63,057 nt of DNA, from NCBI GenBank assembly GCA_003164295.1, contig PLTA01000015.1, positions 1-63,057 on the forward strand, written 5' to 3'. This DNA comes from Candidatus Bathyarchaeota archaeon (GTDB lineage Archaea > Thermoproteota > Bathyarchaeia > Bathyarchaeales > Bathycorpusculaceae). The position numbers were made by a program, and so were the translations under genes. The notes under the pieces are model-generated. The model worked only from the letters and a program-made list of their open reading frames with translations. It had not been told where the DNA came from and searched no databases. Positions 17,091 to 25,506 of this stretch are shown here, in pieces. Each line of letters opens with the position of its first letter. Position 1 is the stretch's first letter.

Positions 17091-17199
17091 GTGTAATCGC
17101 CAATGAATTAAATTATACACAAGTTATACTTAACAATTACTTAACACATCGACAAAACAAATAGATGAAAAAAAGAGACTCGGGCTGTTAAACAAAAAT

Positions 17200-18048
17200 T
17201 TATTGTTTGTTGTTTGCTTCCAATAGCTCCACGATTTCTTTTCTAGCTTCTCCAATCGTTAAGGGGAAATGCTTGTCTGTTAGGATCTGGTTTTTCTTGT
17301 TCAAAATCTCAAACAAATGCGTAATCCTTGGGACACGCAAATCAAGACTTCTCAGCAAGTCAGTTTTCATAAACACTTCTTGAGGAGGTCCTTGAGTTAC
17401 AATCTGCCCTTTACTGAGAATGCAGATTTCATCTGCAAACAACGGAACTAAATCAACGTCATGGGTAGCGATTATCAAGGTTAAACCTAGTTCCTTGTTG
17501 AGTTGAAGCAGCAGTTTGAGAACTTTGCTAGCTGTCCTCGGGTCCAAGTTAGCCATAGGCTCATCCAAAACAATTATCTCAGGCTTCATTGCAAGCACGC
17601 CCGCCAAAGCTGCACGCTTCTTTTGCCCCGTGCTAAGGTTTTGAGGCGACTTATGCTCCAAATCCGTAATTTCAGTAGCTTCCAATGCCCATTTCACTCG
17701 AGCTTTAACTTCTTCAAGTGGAAAACCCAAATTTACGGGCCCAAAGGCAACATCTTCACCTACAGTGCGAGCAAACAGTTGATCATCCGGGTCCTGAAAA
17801 ACTAACCCCACTTTTTGCCGTACCCAGTCAAGATTTGAAGTGGTAACTTCATGTTCTAAGGCAACAACTTTGCCTGATGAAGGCAATAACAGCCCGTTAA
17901 AATGGTGAAGCAAAGTGGATTTTCCCGCCCCATTTGGTCCAAGAATTGCCATGTTCTCGCCTTTTTCTACGCTGAAGTTTAGGCTGTTTAGGGCTTTTGT
18001 TCCGTCATGATAGGTGTAGCATAGATCGTTTGTTTGAATTGCTTTCAA
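17200..18048 (-). CDS. cbiO: Cobalt ECF transporter ATPase
   Basis: This is the ATP-binding subunit of a CbiMNQO-type energy-coupling factor transporter. Walker A is GPNGAGKST at 37-45, the Q-loop is LVFQDPDDQLFA, the signature is LSTGQKKRAALAGVLAMKP and Walker B is IIVLDEPMANLDP. Length is 282 residues. The TTG start at 18048 lies behind GGAGAAG. It is the last gene of the operon, 18 bases after cbiQ. A single ATPase gene implies a homodimeric motor. Confidence 0.95.
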   Translation of the reverse strand: MKAIQTNDLCYTYHDGTKALNSLNFSVEKGENMAILGPNGAGKSTLLHHFNGLLLPSSGKVVALEHEVTTSNLDWVRQKVGLVFQDPDDQLFARTVGEDVAFGPVNLGFPLEEVKARVKWALEATEITDLEHKSPQNLSTGQKKRAALAGVLAMKPEIIVLDEPMANLDPRTASKVLKLLLQLNKELGLTLIIATHDVDLVPLFADEICILSKGQIVTQGPPQEVFMKTDLLRSLDLRVPRITHLFEILNKKNQILTDKHFPLTIGEARKEIVELLEANNKQ

Positions 18049-18066
18049 GATTTTTCTTCTCCAAGC

Positions 18067-18888
18067 TTAAATGAATATCAAATAACTTACAGACCCAAAA
18101 TGATAGCCTGGAAGTATTATATCATAAATGACAATGCCGATGCTGGCAATGATTATAAGAGATCCAATAAGAATGTCTTTTGTAGGCATTTTCTTTTTCT
18201 CATACCTAAAAAGCGCGTATTTTCCAGTGTACGCTCTTGACATCATTGCGTTACCAACTTTTACAGATCTGTCAAACGCTCTTACTAATAAGGAACCTGC
18301 AATGTTGCCATAGTTCGATATTTTTTTGAAATAACTTACTGATTTTGAATGGCCACACCGTGATGCTTGTGCTCTGTACATGCGGCTGCTCTCTTCAGAG
18401 AGAATGCCAATGTATCTGAACATTAGCATCATTGTATCTATGATTACGGATGGTACACGGAACCATGCCAATGAATCCATTACTGTTGTTATCGGTGTTA
18501 CAAGGATAAGCAGGTTTAGAACTGAAACGGCGGCAATGCAACGAGTGAAGACGAGAACACCAAAGTAAATACCTTGCAGATAAATAGGAAGCCCAATCAA
18601 AGGAACTTTAGCAATTATCGATGACCCATAAGTGAAAGGCATTATTACACCGATGAATGCAATAAGGGAAATCGGTATCCAAAGCCTCTTTGCATAAACT
18701 TTGAGCGATGCTCTTGAAAAAAGGACCAGCCCGAAACATGCTGCAAAGAAGATGAGGGGAAGATACCAGCGAGTCAAGAAAACAATGCAGAAAATTGAAG
18801 CGAAAGCGCATATCAATTTGATCCTAGGATCTAACATGTGAAGTATCGAATGCCCTTCGGTGTATTCTTCAAGGTTTAGATATTCCAT
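18067..18888 (-). CDS. cbiQ: Cobalt ECF transporter transmembrane subunit
   Basis: CbiQ is the T component that couples CbiO to the substrate-binding CbiM. The 273-residue membrane protein starts MEYLNLEEYTEGHSILHMLDP, and the following DPRIKLI segment is the conserved family start. The cytoplasmic coupling motif MYRAQASRCGHSKS, matching the ARG/ARR-type coupling helices, is near residue 175. About five to six hydrophobic segments are visible. It lies between the 42-residue peptide gene and cbiO. Confidence 0.93.
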   Translation of the reverse strand: MEYLNLEEYTEGHSILHMLDPRIKLICAFASIFCIVFLTRWYLPLIFFAACFGLVLFSRASLKVYAKRLWIPISLIAFIGVIMPFTYGSSIIAKVPLIGLPIYLQGIYFGVLVFTRCIAAVSVLNLLILVTPITTVMDSLAWFRVPSVIIDTMMLMFRYIGILSEESSRMYRAQASRCGHSKSVSYFKKISNYGNIAGSLLVRAFDRSVKVGNAMMSRAYTGKYALFRYEKKKMPTKDILIGSLIIIASIGIVIYDIILPGYHFGSVSYLIFI

Positions 18889-18892
18889 GATC

Positions 18893-19021
18893 TTAGCTCT
18901 TTCTTTTACGTTTTATTAGTTTAAGTTTTAATGTGTGCCCTATGATGAGGAAAGTGAAGAAACCAATCGTAGTAAGTATGCCGACCAAAGGGTCTCCGGC
19001 TAGCCATACAGGTATAATCAT
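18893..19021 (-). CDS. 42-residue membrane peptide inside the cobalt transporter operon
   Basis: An ATG at 19021-19019 overlaps the stop of the upstream CbiN-like gene in the string TGATG. The frame encodes 42 residues: a short extracytoplasmic start with Trp and Asp, one helix (LVGILTTIGFFTFLIIG at about 12-28), and a very basic tail (LKLKLIKRKRKS). It ends 4 bases before the cbiQ start. Translation coupling on both sides argues that it is a real operon member. No known Cbi subunit has this form. It may be a detached helix of the CbiN-like partner or a small assembly subunit. Confidence 0.65.
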   Translation of the reverse strand: MIIPVWLAGDPLVGILTTIGFFTFLIIGHTLKLKLIKRKRKS

Positions 19022-19317
19022 CAGTTCGTCCTCACAGATTCTGTTTTAGTGTTAAATATTGTTGGAAAGATGTAGCCAACTAAGAAGCCTCCAACACATC
19101 CAGCTGCAAAGAAACCAATATATTCGCCAGTTACTCCCCAGTGCTCAATTGTGAAAGGGCTATAGTAAGTGGTTGTACTGCTACCTGAAGCAGCATTATT
19201 CACTTTGTTGTCAGTTGCTCCATTTCCTCCAACCTGATAGCCGATATCTGCCATTAAGACTAATACTGCAACGATCACAAATAATGTGATTAAGGCGTAT
19301 TTTGTAAATTTTTCCAT
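19021..19317 (-). CDS. cbiN: CbiN-like small subunit of the cobalt transporter
   Basis: CbiN proteins have two helices joined by an outside loop and induce metal binding in CbiM. This 98-residue protein has helix 1 at about 7-25 (ending MADIGYQVGG), a 35-residue Ser/Thr-rich loop, and helix 2 at about 67-87 (IGFFAAGCVGGFLVGYIFP) preceded by the HWGVTGEYIG segment, which resembles the P-SGE-E approach of CbiN. It lies directly between cbiM and the 42-residue gene. Similarity to classical CbiN is limited, so the assignment rests mainly on topology and position. Confidence 0.75.
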   Translation of the reverse strand: MEKFTKYALITLFVIVAVLVLMADIGYQVGGNGATDNKVNNAASGSSTTTYYSPFTIEHWGVTGEYIGFFAAGCVGGFLVGYIFPTIFNTKTESVRTN

Positions 19318-19318
19318 T

Positions 19319-19969
19319 TTATTTAACCAACCACCATTTTAATAGTTCAGGTCTATGGGTTGCGATGTACTGAATGGCTGCAGCTGTGAAACCAAACTCC
19401 AATACTGCCAGCGGAATCTGTGTTGGCAAATAACCAACGGTAAATATGCCCCACCATTCTAGCAAATTTCCTGGGTGAAGTGAAATTGCAAGTTCGAAAG
19501 CTGCTACCACATACGTTACAAGGTCACCTACTAGTCCCCCCATGCCGGCTGAAAGCCAGATTGAAGCACCTGCTTTTCTAAGAATCCAGAATGTAAAGAA
19601 TCCCGTGAATGTTCCCATAATTCCCATTGAAATCGTGTTTGCACCGATAGTTGTTATTCCACCATGTCCAATGAATGTCTGGAAAAACAGGGCAATTGCG
19701 GATATTACTACTGTTGGGAAGGGTCCGATGATCATTGCAGCCATTGGTGTTCCTACTGGGTGTGAGCATGATCCTGTTACGGGTACAGGGATGTGCCAAA
19801 CTGATATTACGAATACGGCTGCGCCCATTAAGCCAACTGTGGACATGTAAGCAGGGTTGATTTTGCGTTTTCTTGATATCTGAATAGCGCCTACTGCAAC
19901 GAAAACGGCTGCTAGTGCGTACCATAGTATGCACCATTCTGGTGTAAGTATTCCATCTGCGATGTGCAA
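19319..19969 (-). CDS. cbiM: Cobalt ECF transporter substrate-binding membrane protein
   Basis: CbiM binds Co(II) or Ni(II) through its free N-terminus. The protein begins MHIADGILTPEWCILWYALA; the Met1-His2 pair is the known metal ligand set, which fixes the start at the TTG 19969 behind a GAGGGG ribosome site. A second metal-loop element, PVPVTGSCSHPVGTP, is present near residue 60, and about six helices follow in 216 residues. It is the first gene of the transporter operon. A 17-base palindrome (19985-20001) lies only 15 bases upstream of the start codon, which points to repression by metal or corrinoid status. Confidence 0.95.
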   Translation of the reverse strand: MHIADGILTPEWCILWYALAAVFVAVGAIQISRKRKINPAYMSTVGLMGAAVFVISVWHIPVPVTGSCSHPVGTPMAAMIIGPFPTVVISAIALFFQTFIGHGGITTIGANTISMGIMGTFTGFFTFWILRKAGASIWLSAGMGGLVGDLVTYVVAAFELAISLHPGNLLEWWGIFTVGYLPTQIPLAVLEFGFTAAAIQYIATHRPELLKWWLVK

Positions 19970-19984
19970 TGTTGCCCCTCTGCC

Positions 19985-20001
19985 CTGGATAATTTATCCA
20001 G
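19985..20001. promoter_or_regulatory. Perfect 8+1+8 palindrome upstream of cbiM
   Basis: CTGGATAA-T-TTATCCAG is a perfect inverted repeat centred 24 bases upstream of the cbiM start codon, where a promoter or transcript start would lie. The divergent winged-helix gene begins 54 bases to the right. A dimeric repressor bound here would block the cobalt transporter operon. The likely binder is the neighbouring regulator, by inference. Confidence 0.65.
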
Positions 20002-20022
20002 CCATATGCTTATTAATCTATG

Positions 20023-20038
20023 TTTAACTAAAGTTAAA
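20023..20038. promoter_or_regulatory. Perfect 6+4+6 inverted repeat before the winged-helix gene
   Basis: TTTAAC-TAAA-GTTAAA is a second perfect inverted repeat in the same intergenic region. It ends 16 bases before the TTG start of the divergent regulator gene, so it may be an autoregulatory operator or a promoter element. Being AT-rich, it is weaker evidence than the 17-base palindrome next to it. Confidence 0.4.
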
Positions 20039-20054
20039 GTCAGGTTGAATAACT

Positions 20055-20897
20055 TTGCCAAAGAAAACAACCCAAACCACACTTCTACGCGAAAAAGGCG
20101 AATTCACAAAATTCCAAATCCTACTCGAAATCATGCGCAACCAACCCCACATCAAACAAAAAGACATCAGCGACAAACTGGGCATAACGATCCAAGCCAT
20201 ATCAAAATACTTCAAAAAACTCACCAAAGAAGGCTTACTTGAAGCAGGCTCAGAACGCGCAGACTACCGCTTAACACCAAAAGCCATAATTAAACTACAT
20301 GAAGATTTACGCGGTCTTGAAAGCTATGTCACTGAAGTAAAACACGACTTAAAAGTTGAGCACGCTTGGCCAGCCATAGCAACTCAACCTGTTAAAGCAG
20401 GGCAAGAAGTCGGTTTAATCATGAAAGAAGGCGTAATGTATACAACAACACCCGATAACAGTTCCGCAGAGGCAAAAGGAATCGCCTTAGTTGATGCTAA
20501 AGAGGGTGAAGACTTAGGATTAAAAGAGCTTCATGGAAAAGTCAAAATGAAGCAAGGGAAAATTCTTATTGTTAAATTACCCAGCATCCGCAAAGGCGGC
20601 TCCCGAGCAGTAGATATAGCGAAACTCAAAGCGTATTATAACGAATTTAAGCCTGACCGAATCGGCGTTATGGGTGCAGTTGGAAGAGCTGTCCTAAATA
20701 AGCTTGAACTTAAAGCGGATATTGAGTTTGGGATCAGTCGGTCAGCAGCCATAGCGGCGTCAAGAGGCTTAAATGTTTTCGTTCTAGTCGTCGGTAGAAT
20801 GGTTAATCGAATGCTCCAAGAAATAGATCAAATTAACATGAAAACCAATGCAGAAATAATATATGAAGTAAAAGATGCTCAGAAAATAATGTCTTAA
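20055..20897 (+). CDS. Winged-helix regulator divergent from the cobalt transporter
   Basis: The 280-residue protein has an N-terminal winged helix (about 15-85; QKDISDKLGITIQAISKYFKKL recognition region, KLTKEGLLEAG wing). A larger C-terminal domain (about 100-280) then contains the segments RIGVMGAVGRAVLNKL and GISRSAAIAASRGLNVFVLVVGRM. Such archaeal HTH proteins with a conserved C-terminal sensor-like domain have no firmly known ligand. Its divergent position to cbiM and the two palindromes between them suggest control of cobalt or corrinoid uptake. The TTG start at 20055 is the only one that leaves the helix-turn-helix complete. Confidence 0.85.
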   Translation: MPKKTTQTTLLREKGEFTKFQILLEIMRNQPHIKQKDISDKLGITIQAISKYFKKLTKEGLLEAGSERADYRLTPKAIIKLHEDLRGLESYVTEVKHDLKVEHAWPAIATQPVKAGQEVGLIMKEGVMYTTTPDNSSAEAKGIALVDAKEGEDLGLKELHGKVKMKQGKILIVKLPSIRKGGSRAVDIAKLKAYYNEFKPDRIGVMGAVGRAVLNKLELKADIEFGISRSAAIAASRGLNVFVLVVGRMVNRMLQEIDQINMKTNAEIIYEVKDAQKIMS

Positions 20898-20920
20898 AAA
20901 AGAAAAGAAAGAAAAGAATT

Positions 20921-21676
20921 TTATTTTTTATTTTTTCTTGCGATTACGAATGTTCCCAACGTAGCGGCAACTAATATTGCAGCTATTATTGCGATGCTTA
21001 CAGATGAGTACTCTGGGACTGTAGGTACTGTAACAGAGCTACTTGTTGGAACGAATATTGCCTGAATTGCACTGGCTCCTGTAATGTTGAGTGAAAGTTG
21101 ACTATCTGTGTAAGTGTTGCCTCCTGCTGCTGTAGCGGTTTCCCAACATAAGAGTTTGAAGCCTGTGCCTGGGATTGCTTGGAAGGTAGAGACTGTGCCG
21201 ATTGTGTAATTGCTATAGGTTGTGGGAGTGGTTACTCCGCCTGCTGGAGAAGTTGTTCCGCCTATTGATCCAAAGATGGTAACGCTGGTTGCTCCGGTTG
21301 TTGATGCAGTTGCTGTGTTGTTTGTGTTTGATACGAAGATTGCTTGTATAGCGCATGTGGCTGTGGTAATGTTAAGTGCGAGTGGATTGACAGTAGTGAT
21401 ATTGGCGCCTGATGCTGCAACAGTTTCCCATCCTAAGAACTGAAACCCTGTGCCAGCTACTGCATTGAAGTTAACGACTGTGCCGACATTATAACTGTTG
21501 GTTGTTCCGCCATTTACCGTTGTTCCGTTTGCTGTAACTGTTCCGCCTACGGAGCTATAGACAACTACAGACCCTTGTGTTTGGGCGTAAACGCCTGCAT
21601 TTAAAGCTACAATTAAGAGTGCAGATGTCAATAGAATTAAAGCTGAGATTTTAATTTTTTTACTTGCATGATTCAT
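20921..21676 (-). CDS. Secreted surface protein with two InlB-type repeats and a C-terminal anchor
   Basis: From the ATG at 21676, behind a GGTGAT site, a 251-residue protein begins with a Lys-rich signal peptide cleaved after about GVYAQ. Two repeats of about 75 residues follow, each with the pattern GGT-x-TxxG, an NVGTVVNFNAVAGTGFQFLGW-like strand set and a conserved Trp-Glu. These are the divergent InlB B-repeat (beta-grasp) type. The tail is VPEYSSVSI, a hydrophobic helix, then ARKNKK, which resembles archaeal PEF-CTERM sorting tails. The frame extends upstream to 21742, but that would bury the signal peptide. It probably acts as a surface adhesin or cell-wall component. Confidence 0.8.
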   Translation of the reverse strand: MNHASKKIKISALILLTSALLIVALNAGVYAQTQGSVVVYSSVGGTVTANGTTVNGGTTNSYNVGTVVNFNAVAGTGFQFLGWETVAASGANITTVNPLALNITTATCAIQAIFVSNTNNTATASTTGATSVTIFGSIGGTTSPAGGVTTPTTYSNYTIGTVSTFQAIPGTGFKLLCWETATAAGGNTYTDSQLSLNITGASAIQAIFVPTSSSVTVPTVPEYSSVSIAIIAAILVAATLGTFVIARKNKK

Positions 21677-21871
21677 TAAATCACCTAATGTTATTAGCCC
21701 TTGTTTGCTTAGAGTAGATATAAACTTTTGCCACAATCTCAAACTATAATTTTACGTTAAGTAAAACAATTTATTTATTTATGCAAAACTGCCTTGATTT
21801 TTCAATCAAATGTAAATGGTAACAATAAATTTGAGAACAAGGGTTAGCGCGAGCAGTTTTCTAATGCTTAC

Positions 21872-23959
21872 TTACCGCTCAATCGAGGTTTTGCTTATCC
21901 CTGCTTCTTTTTCAAGAGTAATCACGTGGTCAGCTTTTCCAGCAAAAGCCTCGCTATGAGTTACAGCAATTATTTGTTCTATGGCTTTGAATCGGCTTAT
22001 CGCTTCAGCTAACCTCTCAATGCTTCCATCTTCGCTACCTAAGTTTTCCGTAGGTTCATCAAGCAAAAGTATGCTTAAGCCATGGCCTGTTCGTGACTGC
22101 ATAATCAGCTGCCCTAAACCTAAACGGTACGCAAAAGCAAGAAGAGTACGTTCTCCACCTGAAAGATTTGAAACCTCACGGTCAACGCCCAATTCACTTT
22201 TCACATAAGGCGTGTAAGCTTCATCAATAATCACATTAAGCATAGGTGCTTCTACTCCAACTAAGCTATCGAGGACTTGCTGAACGAAATTGCGCAAAAC
22301 CTTCACGAATTCGCTGCGAAGTTTAGGTTGGATACTGCGGTAAGCGTCCCGAATAGCGCCAAGAATTTCAACCGTTCGTCGGATTTTCTCCATGCGCTCA
22401 AGTTTTTCCTGAGCCAAGTTTATGCGCTCTTTGTTTTCGTCTAAGCGTTTGAAAAGGTCTTTTTTACGGTTTTCTTTAGTGCGCAATTCTGAATCCAAAA
22501 TGTAGTATTGTTGAAACGCTTTTTCGCGTTGGTTTTTTGCTGCATCAACTTCGGATAAATCAAATCTGCTGATTTCAAACTGTACCTGGCCAAGTTGTAA
22601 ATTCAAGTCAGCTTCAATATTTTGTTTTTCTTTAAGCTCATTTGATAATAAATTGAGGTTGTTTTCTTCTTCAATTAAACGGTTTTTTAATTCTTCAGCT
22701 CTTGTCAAGCAGGTTTGCATATTTGAGTAAGCTTCAGAAGCTAAAGTTTTTGTCTTCTGCAATGCATCAATTTCAATTCTTAATTGGTTAATGTTTCTTT
22801 CTCGTTCAATGTTTTCATGTTGAATTCTTGAAAGCAAATTACTTTTGTATTCACCATCTAATGGTTGTATACAAAGAGGGCATTTACTTTCCTTTGATAA
22901 ATCAACTGCTCGTTTTTTATCAGTTTGCATGTTTCTTGAGGTAGCTTCTTGATCTGCTCGCAAATTGCTGATTTTATCATCAAAAGTTGCCAAACAAGAA
23001 TGCAGAGAGTCGACAAATTGACCCGTGGGCAGGCCCGCTTGCTCAAGCTTACCCAAGCATGCTTTCACTTGAGTATCAATTGAGTTTTGACGTTGATGTA
23101 GATTAGTCAGTATTGTTTTTTTGCCTTCAATTCGCTCAGTTAACGAAGCCAAAGTTCTGCTCATATTAAAAATGTCTGAGTGCAGTCTTGCCTCTTTTCG
23201 TTTATACTCTTCAACAACTTGTCTTTTCTCTTCCAGATTTTTTAGTTTTAAATCCGCAGTTTCCAAGGCTTTCTTCGCAACAACTAACTTTTGAGTGCAA
23301 GTTTCAAGATCCATTTCTAAAGTAACATATTCTTCACTTGCCCTGTTGTATTCGTTACTGAGTTTTTCTAAACCAAAAACATCGGGGTCTTTCTCGTAAA
23401 CGCGATTTTCCGTTTCATAATCCCGCTGATACTGAGCAATATTGCTCCATGCGACTTCATAATCTGATAAACCGAACAATTCATCCAAACGTCTTTGTCT
23501 ATCACGCGGAGCAGCATCAAGAAGTTCTTTGAGATGTTCCTGCCTAAACCAAACTATTTCTCGGAACAGATCCCTGTCTAAGCCTGTGATAGATTTCAGT
23601 TGTTCAGCGATGGCGTCGGTTTTCATGCTGGCAACAAGCTTCTCCTCTTCGTAGAGCTTGAGTTCTTCAAAATTCTGAAGGATGCTTTTGCCTTTCCTTT
23701 TTAATCCTCGAGTAAGCTTGTAGGTGCTGCCATTATGCGTAAACTGAACTGTGACCTTGCCTTGGTCTGCACCTTCACGTAGCAAATACTCAAACGTTCT
23801 ACCTATCGAATCACCAAACAACGCGAAGTCAACGGCGTATAAAACACTGGATTTTCCACAGCCTAAACCGCCCACAAGACAATTGAAGCCATGTGTAAAT
23901 GGTACTGTAGATTTAACGTGGCTGCGTATGTTTTCGAGCTGAACAATTTCAATTTTCAT
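21872..23959 (-). CDS. rad50: DNA double-strand break repair ATPase Rad50
   Basis: Rad50 is the SMC-like ATPase of the Mre11-Rad50 complex. Walker A is GGLGCGKSS at 30-38, the zinc hook is CPLC at 360-363 in the middle of long coiled coils, the signature is NLSGGERTLLAFAYRLGLGQ, and Walker B is ILLLDEPTENLG. At 695 residues it is shorter than most archaeal Rad50 proteins, mainly in the coiled-coil arms. Its ATG overlaps the mre11 stop by 4 bases. The hook allows two complexes to bridge DNA ends. Confidence 0.95.
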   Translation of the reverse strand: MKIEIVQLENIRSHVKSTVPFTHGFNCLVGGLGCGKSSVLYAVDFALFGDSIGRTFEYLLREGADQGKVTVQFTHNGSTYKLTRGLKRKGKSILQNFEELKLYEEEKLVASMKTDAIAEQLKSITGLDRDLFREIVWFRQEHLKELLDAAPRDRQRRLDELFGLSDYEVAWSNIAQYQRDYETENRVYEKDPDVFGLEKLSNEYNRASEEYVTLEMDLETCTQKLVVAKKALETADLKLKNLEEKRQVVEEYKRKEARLHSDIFNMSRTLASLTERIEGKKTILTNLHQRQNSIDTQVKACLGKLEQAGLPTGQFVDSLHSCLATFDDKISNLRADQEATSRNMQTDKKRAVDLSKESKCPLCIQPLDGEYKSNLLSRIQHENIERERNINQLRIEIDALQKTKTLASEAYSNMQTCLTRAEELKNRLIEEENNLNLLSNELKEKQNIEADLNLQLGQVQFEISRFDLSEVDAAKNQREKAFQQYYILDSELRTKENRKKDLFKRLDENKERINLAQEKLERMEKIRRTVEILGAIRDAYRSIQPKLRSEFVKVLRNFVQQVLDSLVGVEAPMLNVIIDEAYTPYVKSELGVDREVSNLSGGERTLLAFAYRLGLGQLIMQSRTGHGLSILLLDEPTENLGSEDGSIERLAEAISRFKAIEQIIAVTHSEAFAGKADHVITLEKEAGISKTSIER

Positions 23960-25158
23960 TTTGCCAGCTCCTCAATAGTCTGCTTTATTTTTTCATCCTG
24001 TTTCCTCGTTAAAGGCTCAATAAGACTGAGTGCTGAATGCGCGATTTTTTCGGCTTCTTCTTTACCATAACGTTCAGCGAAAATTTGAATAAAATATTCA
24101 AATGCTTTTGTTTTTAGGTCTTTGAATTCGTTTTCAAAAATTGATCTGGCTATTTCGTCTGAAACAGCGCTTTCTTTGAGAAGTATGATCGGGTGAACAA
24201 GTAAAGCTTTCTCGCCTGCGCTTCGAATTTTTGCTATATCCATTTCTCCTCTGCTTGCTTCCGCGGGCAATGTGCCTTTTAAAACGGGAATTATTACGGC
24301 TCCTTTATAATCGGCTTCTTTGACAAGTTGAGTTGCTAATTCAGTGATTTTTGCTGTTGCCATTCCTGTGAAGTCTTGCTCAAAAATTATGAATTTACGG
24401 ACTGATGTTAATTCTATAGGTTCTGGGGTTATTTCGCCTTTTTCATTTACTGTTACATGAAGGAAGCCTTTTTGGTACTTTGCTTCTCGGTAATCTGCTG
24501 TTTCCGTGCAGCCGCTATAGACTAGAGTGCCCGTTTTGAATTTTTCTGAGAACCGCTCGTGAACGTGTCCGGCGGCGTAATAGTTAAAGCCGTCTGGCAA
24601 GAGTTGGGGTGAAATTTCTGGTTCGAATGGTGGATTAACATTTGGCAGATCCACGGCGCCGTGGAAAACAAAAATGTTACAGACTTTGCTATCCGGTAGA
24701 GGCGGGTTCTCGGCGAAGAATTTTGGCAGTGCCTCTTCAGTTTTATGTCTATTGTGGAAGTTTGGTATGCCATATACGTAGCAGCTGTCTGGTTTGCGCC
24801 AGCATGCGCCGCTGTGTCTTGGTAAATGATGGATTAACCCTGCACTGTCAAGAGGGCCAAGGATTGTACCCGTTATAGTGTTTGGGGCGGAATCATGTGA
24901 ACCATCAACCGTTAAAACCGGTATACCAGCGTCTTTTAACCGCTTAAAACTTTTAATGGTGTTTTCCAAGGTGACGTTGGATGGTCGCGGCTGATGAAAC
25001 AAATCTCCTGCAATAATCATGAAGTCAGGTTTTAACTCAATTGTTTTGTCAACTAATTCTTTGAACGCGTTGTCAAAGTCTTGTCTTCTAGCTTCGAGTC
25101 CATACTGCGAATAGCCCAAATGCAAATCGGCGGCATGAACAAAGTTGAAAGGCTTCAA
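23956..25158 (-). CDS. mre11: DNA repair nuclease Mre11
   Basis: Mre11 is the Mn-dependent nuclease partner of Rad50. Phosphoesterase motifs are HAADLHLGYSQ (Asp11, His13), IIAGDLFHQPRPSN near 48, VDGSHDSAPN near 84 (a Ser replaces the usual Asn of GNHD), FVFHGAVDL and AAGHVHERF. The C-terminal 120 residues form the capping and Rad50-binding region. Length is 400 residues from the TTG at 25158. The herA and nurA genes that often accompany this pair are not present here. Confidence 0.95.
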   Translation of the reverse strand: MKPFNFVHAADLHLGYSQYGLEARRQDFDNAFKELVDKTIELKPDFMIIAGDLFHQPRPSNVTLENTIKSFKRLKDAGIPVLTVDGSHDSAPNTITGTILGPLDSAGLIHHLPRHSGACWRKPDSCYVYGIPNFHNRHKTEEALPKFFAENPPLPDSKVCNIFVFHGAVDLPNVNPPFEPEISPQLLPDGFNYYAAGHVHERFSEKFKTGTLVYSGCTETADYREAKYQKGFLHVTVNEKGEITPEPIELTSVRKFIIFEQDFTGMATAKITELATQLVKEADYKGAVIIPVLKGTLPAEASRGEMDIAKIRSAGEKALLVHPIILLKESAVSDEIARSIFENEFKDLKTKAFEYFIQIFAERYGKEEAEKIAHSALSLIEPLTRKQDEKIKQTIEELAK

Positions 25159-25506
25159 TTTTAGGCTGACTCCCTCTCCTCATTTTACCCCTTGATTAAC
25201 GGTTAGACTATTTTAAGTATATTGAAAATTGTCAATTCCAAAAACTAAATGTAAAAGGGGAAAAAATGAATCCTTCTCCTTTCGCCTCAACTCTTTTTAT
25301 TGAAGCCTTCTCCTTCTCCACGCGCCCCTTTCAACGCGCTCCTTTCTTCCCTGAAACAAGGAAACCGCAAGAAAGCTTTTAAGTAGTATTTCCTAAATCG
25401 GAACATATCAAATAATGCAATGATATTTCCTCGATGATTTTTGGGTTTTGAGGCGAAAAATATAAAGCATCATATGTAAGTTACCTTTGAAAGGCGCTTT
25501 AAATAG
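25159..25506. other. Divergent intergenic region, no gene seen
   Basis: These 348 bases separate divergent mre11 and the site-2 protease gene. The middle is pyrimidine-rich (CTCCTTTC-like repeats near 25275-25350). A purine-then-TATA string, GGCGAAAAATATAAAG, at 25452-25467 is a plausible BRE/TATA promoter for the plus-strand gene. I see no frame with a ribosome site and no tRNA. Confidence 0.5.

Noticed and set aside
19970..20054. A cobalamin riboswitch upstream of cbiM
   Set aside because: The gap is only 85 bases and lacks any B12-box-like sequence. The palindromes suit a protein operator better.
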